Source: Pseudomonadota bacterium (GTDB lineage: Bacteria; Pseudomonadota; Gammaproteobacteria; Burkholderiales; Rhodocyclaceae). From it: a stretch of DNA of 64,000 nt. This document shows positions 1 through 8,286 of this stretch, in pieces. The stretch is from assembly GCA_026399515.1 (NCBI GenBank), contig JAPLQT010000117.1:240117-304116 (forward strand). The letters are read 5' to 3'. A program made the translations under genes and the position numbers. Each line of letters starts with the position of its first letter. Within the stretch, counting starts at the first letter, position 1. The notes beneath the pieces were generated by a model. It was given only the letters and a program-made list of their open reading frames with translations, ran no database searches and was not told the DNA's origin.

Positions 1-540
1 CTGGGTATATTCCTTGAGTTGTGGCGCGTTCACCAGTGCCTGTAGCTCTCGTTCCAGCAACTGTGCGGACCCCCGGATCCCGCCGAGCGGATTTTTGATC
101 TCATGGGCCAAATTTCGTATCAATTCGCGGCTGGTCTGCTGTTGCTCCAGCAACCGCTCTTCCCTTGCGGCTCTCAGAAGTTGGTCGATCGGGCGGAACT
201 CGAGCAACAATCGGGCACTGCCCGCTTCAATGGGCGTTACCGTGCAATCGAGGTGCAAGGCGGTTTCCGGCGAGAGTCCGACGGAAAGGTTATATCCGGT
301 ATAGCTCCAGCGGTTGTGCAAGGCCTTTTCCAGTGCGGCCATTAACTCGGCAGGTTTGCCCAGCAAATGTCCCAGTTGGCTCCCGACCAGCAGGCGTTGG
401 CTGACGGCGAAAAGGTTTTCAGCGGCTGGATTGACGTAACGAATCTGCAAACGTTCGTCGAGCAGGACGACTGCCGTCGAGAGCAGTTCCAACCCGGCGA
501 AGGGTGAAGGTTTGGAGGATGAGCTTGCCGACATGGTCAT
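1..540 (-). CDS. ntrB: Nitrogen regulation sensor kinase NtrB (GlnL), N-terminal 180 residues, cut by window edge
   Basis: The reverse strand reads open from ATG at 540 to the window edge, so the 3' part lies outside. Residues 15-130 look like a PAS sensor domain. Near residue 155 is the histidine-kinase H-box LAHEIKNPLGGIRGSAQLL, which is characteristic of NtrB/GlnL and carries the phospho-accepting His. NtrB phosphorylates or dephosphorylates NtrC under control of the PII protein. The gene lies downstream of glnA on the same strand, the usual glnA-ntrB-ntrC arrangement, so ntrC should follow outside the window. A second in-frame ATG at 534 is possible; no clear Shine-Dalgarno sequence marks either start. 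Confidence 0.93.
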   Translation of the reverse strand, partial: MTMSASSSSKPSPFAGLELLSTAVVLLDERLQIRYVNPAAENLFAVSQRLLVGSQLGHLLGKPAELMAALEKALHNRWSYTGYNLSVGLSPETALHLDCTVTPIEAGSARLLLEFRPIDQLLRAAREERLLEQQQTSRELIRNLAHEIKNPLGGIRGSAQLLERELQALVNAPQLKEYTQ

Positions 541-631
541 ACCCAAGTTTTAGCAAGAAACACGCCACTCAGTCCGCCACAAAAGTGGAACAGGAAACAA
601 CCCCCACCGCAAGGCAGCCAGGGAACGGAAA

Positions 632-1108
632 TTATTTGAGGTTAGCCAATTCCCGCTTTAGCGCTTCGATATTTCGCTCATGCAATGCGATGTTGTCCTT
701 GAGACCTTGCACGCGATCAAGATATTTTTGATAACTCTTTTCATCGCCCAATCGTGTCGCCTCGCCTTCGGCCAGGGACTTCCTGGCTTTGTCCAGGTTG
801 AGCTGTTCAGCGGCGAGTTCCTGTTCGAGTATCCTGCGGCGATCCCCATCCCGTCCACGCTGGGTATCGCCATCGACACGTGGAAAATCGCCTGGAGTTG
901 TGTTACGTGTCGCTTGCCTAGCCGCGGGAATAGTGGTGATGGGCTGGTCGCTCGACAGCACCGAACATTTCTTGGCAGTACCTTTCTGGTTAGTGTAGAG
1001 CACCACACCGGATTCGTCTTTGCATTTGTATAGCGTGTCGGCCTGGGCAAAAGCACTCAACCCAAGAATCAGCACCAGAAGGAAACGAAAATTTATGACA
1101 ATGTCCAT
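632..1108 (-). CDS. DUF4124 domain-containing exported protein
   Basis: This 158-residue protein starts MDIVINF and has a signal peptide cleaved near FAQA-DTLYKC. The segment DTLYKCKDESGVVLYTNQ is the DUF4124 domain, a short beta-rich module in proteobacterial envelope proteins. A charged coiled-coil tail (roughly residues 85-155, LEQELAAEQLNLDKARKSL onward) follows. The function is not known. It sits between glnA and ntrB on the same strand, where DUF4124 genes are often found in betaproteobacteria, and a terminator separates it from glnA. An upstream start at 1129 is possible but would put seven residues ahead of the signal peptide. Confidence 0.8.
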   Translation of the reverse strand: MDIVINFRFLLVLILGLSAFAQADTLYKCKDESGVVLYTNQKGTAKKCSVLSSDQPITTIPAARQATRNTTPGDFPRVDGDTQRGRDGDRRRILEQELAAEQLNLDKARKSLAEGEATRLGDEKSYQKYLDRVQGLKDNIALHERNIEALKRELANLK

Positions 1109-1161
1109 ATTGCAAGGCTCGAAAGGCAAGATAGCGCTAGAGTGTATGCGAAAGGCCGGCG

Positions 1162-1194
1162 AAAAAAAAGACGGGGCAGAAACCCCGTCCTTTT
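1162..1194 (-). terminator. Rho-independent terminator downstream of glnA
   Basis: A GC-rich stem GACGGGG / CCCCGTC (1170-1176 with 1183-1189) is followed on the minus strand by a run of eight T (plus-strand A run at 1162-1169). It lies just past the glnA stop codon and before the DUF4124 gene. Confidence 0.85.
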
Positions 1195-1219
1195 AACAGC
1201 TTGCCAATCAGTATTGGAT

Positions 1220-2629
1220 TTACAGGCTGTAATACATTTCGTACTCGACCGGATGGGTCGTCATGCGGAAGCGGGTGACCTCCTCCATCTTGAGTTCGAT
1301 GTAGGCATCGATCATGGCGTTGGAGAATACGCCGCCACGGGTCAGGAACTCGCGATCCTTGTCGAGATAATCGAGCGCCTGATCCAGGCTGGAACACACC
1401 GTCGGGATCTTCGCATCCTCTTCCGGCGGAAGATCGTAGAGGTTCTTGTCGGCCGGATCGCCGGGATGGATCTTGTTCTGCACGCCGTCCAGGCCGGCCA
1501 TCATCATGGCGGTAAAACCGAGGTAAGGATTGCAGGTCGGGTCGGGGAAACGCACCTCGATGCGGCGTGCCTTGTCCGATTGCACGTAGGGAATGCGAAT
1601 CGAGGCGGAGCGGTTGCGCGCCGAGTAGGCCAGCTTGACCGGTGCTTCGAAGCCAGGCACCAGGCGCTTGTAGGAGTTGGTGCCCGGGTTGGTGATGGCG
1701 TTCAAGGCCCGCGCATGCTTGATGATGCCGCCGATGTAGTACAGCGCGAAGTCGGACAAACCGGCATAGCCGTTGCCGGCGAACAGGTTCTTGCCGTCCT
1801 TCCACACCGATTGATGCACATGCATGCCGGAACCGTTGTCGCCGACGATCGGCTTGGGCATGAAAGTGGCCGTCTTGCCGTAATTGTGGGCAACGTTATG
1901 CACGATGTATTTGAGCACCTGCGTCCAGTCGGCGCGGCGCACCAGCGGCCCGAATTTGGTGCCGATTTCGCACTGCCCGGCGGTCGCCACCTCATGATGG
2001 TGTACTTCGACTTCGACACCGCAAGCTTCCATTGCCAGGCACATGGCGGCGCGGATGTCGTTCAGGCTGTCGACTGGGGGAACGGGGAAATAGCCGCCCT
2101 TGACGGTGGGCCGATGGCCGGTATTGCCACCCTCGAACTTGTCGCCAGAGGCCCAGGCAGCTTCTTCGGAAAACACTTTGCAGGAAGAGCCGGACATGTC
2201 GATCTTCCACTCGACCGAGTCGAATATGAAGAATTCCGGCTCGGGGCCGAAATAGCAGACATCGCCCAGTCCCGAACTCTTCAGGTAGGCCTCGGCGCGC
2301 TTGGCGATCGAGCGCGGGTCGCGGTCATAGCCTTTGCCGTCGGAAGGCTCAACCACGTCGCAAGTGACGATCAAGGTCGTCTCATCCATGAACGGATCGA
2401 TAAAAGCAGTGGCGGGATCCGGCATCAACAGCATGTCGGACGCCTGAATGCCCTTCCAGCCGGCGATCGAGGAACCGTCGAAGGCGTGGCCCTCTTCAAA
2501 CTTGTCCATGCCGACGACTTTCGCCGGCACGCCGACGTGCTGCTCCTTGCCGCGAGTATCGGTGAAACGGAAATCGACAAACTTGACTTCTTTATCCTTG
2601 ATAAGCTTTAGAACTTCTTGCGGCGACAT
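1220..2629 (-). CDS. glnA: Glutamine synthetase type I
   Basis: This 469-residue protein has the normal length for GlnA and condenses ammonia with glutamate using ATP. Visible signatures are the N-terminal beta-grasp segment ([14 protein letters not shown]), the catalytic-domain stretch around GSGMHVHQS, and the adenylylation loop NLYDLPPEE with its target Tyr, so GlnE-type adenylylation control is expected. A good Shine-Dalgarno AAGGAG precedes the ATG at 2629. Upstream are a sigma-54 promoter and two NtrC boxes, giving nitrogen-starvation control. Identification is secure. Confidence 0.98.
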   Translation of the reverse strand: MSPQEVLKLIKDKEVKFVDFRFTDTRGKEQHVGVPAKVVGMDKFEEGHAFDGSSIAGWKGIQASDMLLMPDPATAFIDPFMDETTLIVTCDVVEPSDGKGYDRDPRSIAKRAEAYLKSSGLGDVCYFGPEPEFFIFDSVEWKIDMSGSSCKVFSEEAAWASGDKFEGGNTGHRPTVKGGYFPVPPVDSLNDIRAAMCLAMEACGVEVEVHHHEVATAGQCEIGTKFGPLVRRADWTQVLKYIVHNVAHNYGKTATFMPKPIVGDNGSGMHVHQSVWKDGKNLFAGNGYAGLSDFALYYIGGIIKHARALNAITNPGTNSYKRLVPGFEAPVKLAYSARNRSASIRIPYVQSDKARRIEVRFPDPTCNPYLGFTAMMMAGLDGVQNKIHPGDPADKNLYDLPPEEDAKIPTVCSSLDQALDYLDKDREFLTRGGVFSNAMIDAYIELKMEEVTRFRMTTHPVEYEMYYSL

Positions 2630-2693
2630 GATTGAGTCTCCTTGCGGGTTAAGACGAAAATAGCGATTAAGAAAGCATTACTTGAGACGGGTG

Positions 2694-2709
2694 AGCAGAT
2701 TTTGTGCCA
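2694..2709 (-). promoter_or_regulatory. Sigma-54 (RpoN) promoter of glnA
   Basis: The minus strand reads TGGCACAAAATCTGCT, with the -24 GG and -12 GC separated by exactly 10 bp as RpoN requires. The predicted start near 2683 would leave a leader of about 54 nt before the glnA ATG. The paired NtrC boxes upstream support it. Confidence 0.75.
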
Positions 2710-2798
2710 AGAGGTTCAGGCAAGCATGTACCCTCAAGGCAGGAGCGGGCATCCATAATTGTGCCATAAGGTGATCATCGAGATTCCAAAAAACTGTC

Positions 2799-2813
2799 GC
2801 ACCAAAATGGTGC
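2799..2813. promoter_or_regulatory. NtrC binding site 1 (glnA enhancer)
   Basis: GCACCAAAATGGTGC is a perfect palindrome matching the NtrC consensus core GCACC-N5-GGTGC. It lies about 110 bp upstream of the -12 element of the RpoN promoter, a normal enhancer distance. Confidence 0.8.
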
Positions 2814-2827
2814 TTACCTCTAGGAAC

Positions 2828-2844
2828 TGCGCTACTTTGGTGCA
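2828..2844. promoter_or_regulatory. NtrC binding site 2 (glnA enhancer), overlapping the end of the CDF gene
   Basis: TGCGCTACTTTGGTGCA matches the NtrC consensus with small deviations. Its centre is 30 bp, about three helical turns, from site 1, the arrangement used for cooperative NtrC binding. It overlaps the stop codon and last codons of the neighbouring cation-exporter gene. Confidence 0.7.
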
Positions 2845-4007
2845 ATTCTGCAGTTGAGACTAACCGCACTAAAATATGGATCGCTCGACAAGCGTTCAGC
2901 CAATATCTTTTCCATGCGAAGGATTTGGTTGGCGTCAAGGCAGATTTCTTGCGGCAGGAAAATTTCGGCCTCGACACGGTTCCCCAAATAATGCAGCAAG
3001 GTCTTTTCGAACTGCGGCAGTTCCGCTCCCAGCAAGTTTCTCAAGTGTTCCAACAATGCCTCACGCTCCGGGAGTTCGATCACCGTCGACAGCCGTTCGC
3101 GCTCCATATCCTCCTCTGCATCGACATGCACCAAGACATCGAGCACCTCGGGATGCTTGGACAACACGCGATTCCTGGCCATCTCCGCGATACGATGGCC
3201 CTCTGAAACGCTGATCCGGGCATCGACCTGGATATGGGCGTCGGCCAACACCTGGTGGGCCATGCGCCGGGTCCGCAATTCATGTAAGCCGAGCACGCCC
3301 GATGTGCCTCGCAAAGTGGTCCTGATGCGCTCCACTTCCTCATCGGTCAAGGCCGTATCCACCAACTCCCGCATGGCCTCATAGGTGAACTTGAGGCCCA
3401 TGCGGAGGATCATGAATCCCACGATGATTGCCGCTACCGGGTCCAGGAAGCGGTAACCGAGCAAGCTGCCGCCGAGTCCGACGGCAACGACCAGTGAAGA
3501 CGCCGCATCCGAACGCGCATGCCAGGCGTTGGCGACCAACATCGGCGAGCGCAACTTTTCCGCCACCGCCAGCATGTAGCGAAACAGGCCTTCCTTCGCC
3601 ATCAATGCCGCCAGCGCTGTCCACAACGCGATCGGTGCGACCGGCGGAACGTCGTCGAGATGCTGCAAACGCAGACCCGCCGACCAGAGAATGGCTGCAC
3701 CGGTACCGGCCAACAGCAGGCCCAAGGCCAGAGAGGCTGCGGTTTCGATGCGATGATGGCCATAGGGATGGCTTTCGTCGGCTGGGTGACGGCTGTGATA
3801 ATTTGCCAGCAGCACCATGAAATCCGCCACCAGGTCCGACAACGAATGGAAACCGTCCGCCACCAGGCTCTGTGCGTTGGCCATCAGGCCGATGAAAATC
3901 TGCGCGATGGTCAGCCCGATATTGACGGCGACACTGACCCAGGTCACTTTCTGCGACTCCTGGTAGCGTGTGGGATCGGGATTTTCCGGCAACAATTCGA
4001 GGGGCAT
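2832..4007 (-). CDS. Cation diffusion facilitator (CDF) family metal exporter
   Basis: This 391-residue inner-membrane protein has about six membrane segments in residues 25-215. The CDF metal-site signatures DGFHSLSDL (helix 2) and the loop HPYGHHRIET are present. A cytoplasmic C-terminal domain follows, extended to about 170 residues; FieF-type exporters are about 300 residues in all, so the tail is unusually long. The family exports Zn, Fe, Co or Mn in exchange for protons; the metal cannot be read from the sequence. It points away from the rhodanese gene and ends inside the glnA enhancer. Confidence 0.9.
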   Translation of the reverse strand: MPLELLPENPDPTRYQESQKVTWVSVAVNIGLTIAQIFIGLMANAQSLVADGFHSLSDLVADFMVLLANYHSRHPADESHPYGHHRIETAASLALGLLLAGTGAAILWSAGLRLQHLDDVPPVAPIALWTALAALMAKEGLFRYMLAVAEKLRSPMLVANAWHARSDAASSLVVAVGLGGSLLGYRFLDPVAAIIVGFMILRMGLKFTYEAMRELVDTALTDEEVERIRTTLRGTSGVLGLHELRTRRMAHQVLADAHIQVDARISVSEGHRIAEMARNRVLSKHPEVLDVLVHVDAEEDMERERLSTVIELPEREALLEHLRNLLGAELPQFEKTLLHYLGNRVEAEIFLPQEICLDANQILRMEKILAERLSSDPYFSAVSLNCRIAPK

Positions 4008-4071
4008 GGAATGCGACCTGGCTTCAGCCTATAATTTGGCTAATGCGATTCTAACGTTTCACGTCACTATC

Positions 4072-4524
4072 ATGGGCCGACTCACCGAAATTCTGCGACT
4101 CGCCCAGCAACGCGCCCGCGACCTGGCGCTCGCATATGAAGGTGCATTGACGCCACCGGAAACCTGGGAGGTATTACAGCACGCCCACGGAGCAAGACTG
4201 ATCGACATCCGCAGCCGCGCCGAGCTGGACTGGGTAGGGCGCATCCCGAGCGCCATTGAGATCGAATGGCAAACCTACCCGGGCAAACAGCTCAACCCCC
4301 AGTTCATCGTAGAGCTGAAACATGCCGTTGACCACGAGTCGCTATTGCTGTTCATCTGTCGTAGCGGTGTCCGTTCCAATGCCGCGGCAAAGGCCGCCAC
4401 CGAAGCCGGTTTTCCCGATTGCTATAACGTGCTGGAAGGATTCGAGGGCGACAAGGATGCCACCGGTCGGCGCAACAGCATCGGCGGGTGGCGCAAAGCC
4501 GGGCTGCCGTGGTCACAAAGCTGA
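4072..4524 (+). CDS. Rhodanese-like domain protein (sulfurtransferase)
   Basis: The protein is 150 residues, starting MGRLTEILRLAQ. An N-terminal helical part of about 30 residues leads into one rhodanese domain. The domain's first signature is RLIDIRSRAELDWVGRIPSA and its active-site loop is CRSGVRS, with the catalytic Cys near residue 96. Single-domain rhodaneses move sulfane sulfur, but the acceptor is unknown. The reading frame continues upstream, but the ATG at 4072 gives the family-typical length. It is divergent from the CDF exporter and 57 bp before nadA, possibly cotranscribed with it. Confidence 0.88.
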   Translation: MGRLTEILRLAQQRARDLALAYEGALTPPETWEVLQHAHGARLIDIRSRAELDWVGRIPSAIEIEWQTYPGKQLNPQFIVELKHAVDHESLLLFICRSGVRSNAAAKAATEAGFPDCYNVLEGFEGDKDATGRRNSIGGWRKAGLPWSQS

Positions 4525-4581
4525 ATAATTTGACGGCGCTCCTATTCATTTCATCATCAACGAGATCATCAGACGACATTC

Positions 4582-5679
4582 ATGCAAGCCGCCACACTCA
4601 ACTTCGATCGGTACAACAAACTGCCCGACGAGGAAGCGCAACAACGCATCCTGGCCGCCCGCTCTAAACTCTGCAAGCGCGCAGTGCTGCTCTGCCACCA
4701 TTACCAGCGCGCCGATGTGTATCGTCACGCCGACATCACCGGCGACTCGCTCAAACTGTCGCGCCTGGCCTCGCAATCGGACGCCGAATTCATCGTCTTC
4801 TGCGGTGTGCATTTCATGGCCGAGGTCGCCGATATCCTGTCGCGTCCGGAGCAGATATCCATCCTGCCGGACCTCGCCGCCGGCTGTTCGATGGCCGATA
4901 TGGCCAGCCTGGCCAAGGTCGAACGCTGCTGGCGTGAAATCGGGGAAGTGTTGAATCCGGACGAACATTTCACACCCGTGACTTATATCAATTCCGCCGC
5001 CGACCTCAAGGCCTTCTGCGGCGAACACGGCGGCATCGTATGCACTTCCAGCAATGCGCCGAAAATCCTCGACTGGTCATTCGCCCAGCGCGGCAAGGTG
5101 CTGTTTTTCCCCGACCAGCACCTGGGCCGCTGGAGCGGCCACAAGATGGATATACCGCTCGACGAGATGTTGATCTGGGATCCCGACCAGGAGATGGGCG
5201 GACTCACTCCCGAGCAGATCAGGAAAGCCAGGATACTGTTGTGGAAGGGCCATTGCTCGGTACACCAGATGTTCCAACCGGCCCACATCCTGCGCTTCAG
5301 GAACAGCTACCCGGATGGCCTGGTGATCTCCCATCCCGAATGCAGTTTCGAAGTCTGCAAGCAGTCCGACTACATCGGTTCGACCGAGACCATCTTGCGT
5401 GTCGTCAAGGAAGCTCCTGCCGGCACACGCTGGCTGGTCGGCACGGAACTCAATCTGGTCGAGCGCCTGGCGGAAGAAGTCAAAGCGGAAGACAAGATCG
5501 TCCAGTTCATGTCGCCGACCGTCTGCATGTGTTCAACCATGCAGCGCATCGATCCTCAGCACCTGGCCTGGACGCTGGAGAATCTGGCTGAAGGCAAGGT
5601 AGTGAATCGCATCACGGTGCCTCCCCATGAGGCTGTTCTGGCAAAAGTGGCACTCGAACGAATGCTCAGTGTTTCCTGA
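4582..5679 (+). CDS. nadA: Quinolinate synthase
   Basis: This 365-residue protein condenses iminoaspartate with dihydroxyacetone phosphate to quinolinate in NAD synthesis. The [4Fe-4S] enzyme's conserved features are visible: LLCHHYQRADVYRHAD near the N terminus, FCGVHFMAE, CTSSNA, HPECSFEVC and the final PTVCMCSTMQRID. Length and motifs are those of the standard bacterial NadA. nadB and nadC are not in this window. Confidence 0.97.
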   Translation: MQAATLNFDRYNKLPDEEAQQRILAARSKLCKRAVLLCHHYQRADVYRHADITGDSLKLSRLASQSDAEFIVFCGVHFMAEVADILSRPEQISILPDLAAGCSMADMASLAKVERCWREIGEVLNPDEHFTPVTYINSAADLKAFCGEHGGIVCTSSNAPKILDWSFAQRGKVLFFPDQHLGRWSGHKMDIPLDEMLIWDPDQEMGGLTPEQIRKARILLWKGHCSVHQMFQPAHILRFRNSYPDGLVISHPECSFEVCKQSDYIGSTETILRVVKEAPAGTRWLVGTELNLVERLAEEVKAEDKIVQFMSPTVCMCSTMQRIDPQHLAWTLENLAEGKVVNRITVPPHEAVLAKVALERMLSVS

Positions 5680-5738
5680 GGACCGCCAACTGGAATGTCC
5701 GGAGTAGCCGAACATAGCAGGATCCGGCAATGCGCAGA

Positions 5739-6503
5739 TTATCCGTTTAGACCCGTGATGCGGTAATCGATGATGACTTTGTCGGGTGTCGGTCCCTGGC
5801 GGCCAAGGGTACGCAAGAGGTTATTCAGTTGGGCGCCGGTCGGTCCCGTGGCGCCGGCCTCGCCGTTGAAGCGGAGGGCAGAGGCTGAGATTTCCCCGCT
5901 GCCGATGATTTGCAAACGACCGCGCAAAGTGGCGAGGTCAAATCGCAGAGATTGCCCCTCACCCACCATCCGGATCCGGTAATCGCCGAGATCACCACCT
6001 GGAATTTCGGCAACGGCGGCATCATTCCAAAACAAGTCGATTTCTCCTTGATAGATGCCGCCCTGCCATGCGTATCCAAAACCGCTGCCGCGAGCATTCA
6101 GGGATCCCGCCCAGGCATATCGGCCAACCGCGCCGGGCAAAAGCATGCCGAGCAGGGCGGCGCTCAAGGTCGCGTCACACCGTTCGATCAAAAATCCGTC
6201 CGGCCCGACCTGGATCAGCGCATCGCCCTTTTCGAATCCGGCTTCGACGCCGATCCGGCCACGCCACAGCTCGCTCCAGCGCAACTGCCAGCGGATGTTT
6301 TGGGCACTCTGCCAGGAAGAGCTGTCGCCGGTTCGCGCCTGTAGCACGCCACTGCCATTCCAGAGGCGGCCCTCCGCGGAGACCAGACGTAACTTGCCGT
6401 TGCTCGCGCTTTCAATCCAGGGGCCGACCGAACCCGCCGGCCACAGGATCGCCGTGGCGAGCAGGAAAAACAGAATAGCGGTGACCAGAAGCCGCAAGCG
6501 CAT
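5739..6503 (-). CDS. gspN: Type II secretion system protein N (GspN), isolated from both gsp operons
   Basis: The protein is 254 residues, with one N-terminal membrane anchor (LLVTAILFFLLATAILWPAG) and a periplasmic beta-rich domain matching the T2SSN family (for example NGKLRLVSAEGRLWNGSG and the repeated lysine-poor beta strands that follow). GspN is an accessory inner-membrane part of some T2SSs. It lies 4.4 kb from T2SS-1 and 30 kb from T2SS-2. Which machine it serves cannot be told from position. Confidence 0.8.
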   Translation of the reverse strand: MRLRLLVTAILFFLLATAILWPAGSVGPWIESASNGKLRLVSAEGRLWNGSGVLQARTGDSSSWQSAQNIRWQLRWSELWRGRIGVEAGFEKGDALIQVGPDGFLIERCDATLSAALLGMLLPGAVGRYAWAGSLNARGSGFGYAWQGGIYQGEIDLFWNDAAVAEIPGGDLGDYRIRMVGEGQSLRFDLATLRGRLQIIGSGEISASALRFNGEAGATGPTGAQLNNLLRTLGRQGPTPDKVIIDYRITGLNG

Positions 6504-6587
6504 GTAAGACTTTCAAGGCGGTTCCGACTGAAGGCATCGGAATTTTCAGCAACAGCGGAACGGGGACGGATGATAACACCATCAATT

Positions 6588-7343
6588 CTAAGACTTGAGA
6601 AAACGCGTAAGCGGGATCAAGATTCCCAGCAGCAAAGGCTGGTGCAGTAGATAGATCGCGAGGCTGTGTCTTCCCATCCATGAAAGGAAACGCGGCTTAG
6701 GCTTAATTTGTGCAAGGGCATTGAATCGCTGAGGTTGAACAATCTTGCAGGTCAACCCGTACCCGATCAGGCAGGCGCCGAACCATGGCAATATCGGCAC
6801 ATAGTCCTCGGTGATCGGCTTGTGGGTCATGAGCCCGATCCACGCCAATCCCGGCTGGTCGAAATGACTATCGGCATAACCGTTGCCCAGCAACAACATC
6901 GCCACCCCCAGGGTACAGGCCGGCCAGACGCCTTTGGGTATGGCCAGCAACAAGATACTCATCACGGCAATCGCATGCAGTGTGCCGAAGTAGATCGCGG
7001 ATTTCGGGAAGGCAAGCCAACTGCCCGCAGTGACCAGCAGCGCTGCGGCCAAAATTTTGGCCGCTCTGGCAAGCTGGGTCTTGAGTGGGGTTCCCCGCAC
7101 CTCCGCCAAGGCAAAGCTGGCACCTACAGTAAACAGGAACGTGCTCAGGATCAGGGCTCGCGCCGCAAGCCAGCCGGGGTCGGAATTGAGGTTCTGATGG
7201 AGCCAGCCGAGATAGTTCAGATCAAAACCGAGATGATAAAAAATCATCGCCACGACTGCACCGCCACGAACTATGTCGATCAAGGCGATGCGGCGCGGTG
7301 CCAAGCCGCTTGAGGAGTCTGTACGGCGAGCTTGATGGCCCAC
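6588..7343 (-). CDS. DUF1624 (heparan-alpha-glucosaminide N-acetyltransferase-like) membrane protein
   Basis: This 251-residue integral membrane protein has about seven hydrophobic segments. It begins with the DUF1624 pattern RIALIDIVRGGAVVAMIFYHLGFDLNYL, with the conserved Asp-Arg-Gly and His, and ends in HSLAIYLLHQPLLLG, typical of the acyltransferase-3-like superfamily. These proteins are thought to move acetyl groups across the membrane to sugars; the substrate here is unknown. The apparent start is a GTG at 7343 and overlaps the far upstream part of the divergent reading frame, not its likely true start. Confidence 0.8.
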   Translation of the reverse strand: MGHQARRTDSSSGLAPRRIALIDIVRGGAVVAMIFYHLGFDLNYLGWLHQNLNSDPGWLAARALILSTFLFTVGASFALAEVRGTPLKTQLARAAKILAAALLVTAGSWLAFPKSAIYFGTLHAIAVMSILLLAIPKGVWPACTLGVAMLLLGNGYADSHFDQPGLAWIGLMTHKPITEDYVPILPWFGACLIGYGLTCKIVQPQRFNALAQIKPKPRFLSWMGRHSLAIYLLHQPLLLGILIPLTRFLKS

Positions 7344-7475
7344 TTTGATTTCTGGCGTATGAATTGTGCAATACCGGGCGGAAGTCAGGTGCAGTCAATA
7401 CCGTGCATCGTTAGCCGGAGTATTATCGGACATTATGCGCCCGTATGCGGATCGACCAGCAACTCCCCAGAAATT

Positions 7476-8282
7476 ATGGCCGGGATGAATGAGCACGAGG
7501 CAAGCGGCGCTCACCCCACATTGCACGTCGCGACCTACAATATTCACAAGGGCTTTTCTCAGTTCAACCGGCGCATGATGGTGCACGAACTGCGGGAACG
7601 TTTGCGGCAACTGGCGCCGGACATCGTCTTCTTGCAGGAAGTGCAAGGCCTTCATCTCGGGCACGCCGAAAGCCACGGCGATTGGCCGGAAGAATCCCAG
7701 CATGAGTTCCTCGCCGACCAGGTATGGGAAAACACCGCCGATGGCCGCAACGTCATTTATGATCACGGCCATCACGGGAACGCCATACTGTCTCGCTTCC
7801 CGATCCTGATGACGCACAATCAGGACGTCACGCAATTGCGCTTCGAACGCCGCGGCATGCTTCATTGCGTCATCGCGGCCAGCCACTGGACCCGGCATGT
7901 ACATTGCGTCTGCGTACATCTGTCGCTGTTCGGCCGCTCGCGACGCAAGCAGATGGAGGCATTGGCCGAGCGCCTGGAAGATTGGGTTCCGCCCGACGCG
8001 CCGCTCATCATCGCCGGCGACTTCAATGACTGGCGCAATCGCGCCGATAAACTTCTGATCGATCGCCTCGGCCTGACCGAAGTATTCGGTGGGGCAACCA
8101 ACGCCTTCGGGCCGCCGCCCAGAAGTTTTCCCAGCGCGTTGCCGTTGTTGCGGCTGGACCGCATCTATGTGAGAGGCTTTTCCGTCGAGCGGGCCGAGGT
8201 GCATTTCGGCCTGCCCTGGTCGCGCATCTCCGACCACGCGGCGCTCTCCGCACACCTCGTGGCGAATCAGGGTTCAGCGTAA
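7476..8282 (+). CDS. Endonuclease/exonuclease/phosphatase family protein
   Basis: This protein is 268 residues from the ATG at 7476; an alternative ATG is at 7485. It shows the family's catalytic signatures in order: VATYNIHKG, IVFLQEVQ, IIAGDFNDW and the C-terminal SDHAALSA with the catalytic His. Members of this branch lie next to cardiolipin synthase genes in many proteobacteria, as here (stop 4 nt before the next start). They may act on a phospholipid headgroup or nucleic acid; the substrate is not known. Confidence 0.88.
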   Translation: MAGMNEHEASGAHPTLHVATYNIHKGFSQFNRRMMVHELRERLRQLAPDIVFLQEVQGLHLGHAESHGDWPEESQHEFLADQVWENTADGRNVIYDHGHHGNAILSRFPILMTHNQDVTQLRFERRGMLHCVIAASHWTRHVHCVCVHLSLFGRSRRKQMEALAERLEDWVPPDAPLIIAGDFNDWRNRADKLLIDRLGLTEVFGGATNAFGPPPRSFPSALPLLRLDRIYVRGFSVERAEVHFGLPWSRISDHAALSAHLVANQGSA

Positions 8283-8286
8283 TCTC

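Noticed and set aside
1142-2611. 489-codon plus-strand reading frame opposite glnA
   Set aside because: It is a shadow frame created by the codon bias of glnA; the composition is His/Arg/Gly-rich with no family features and no start signal.
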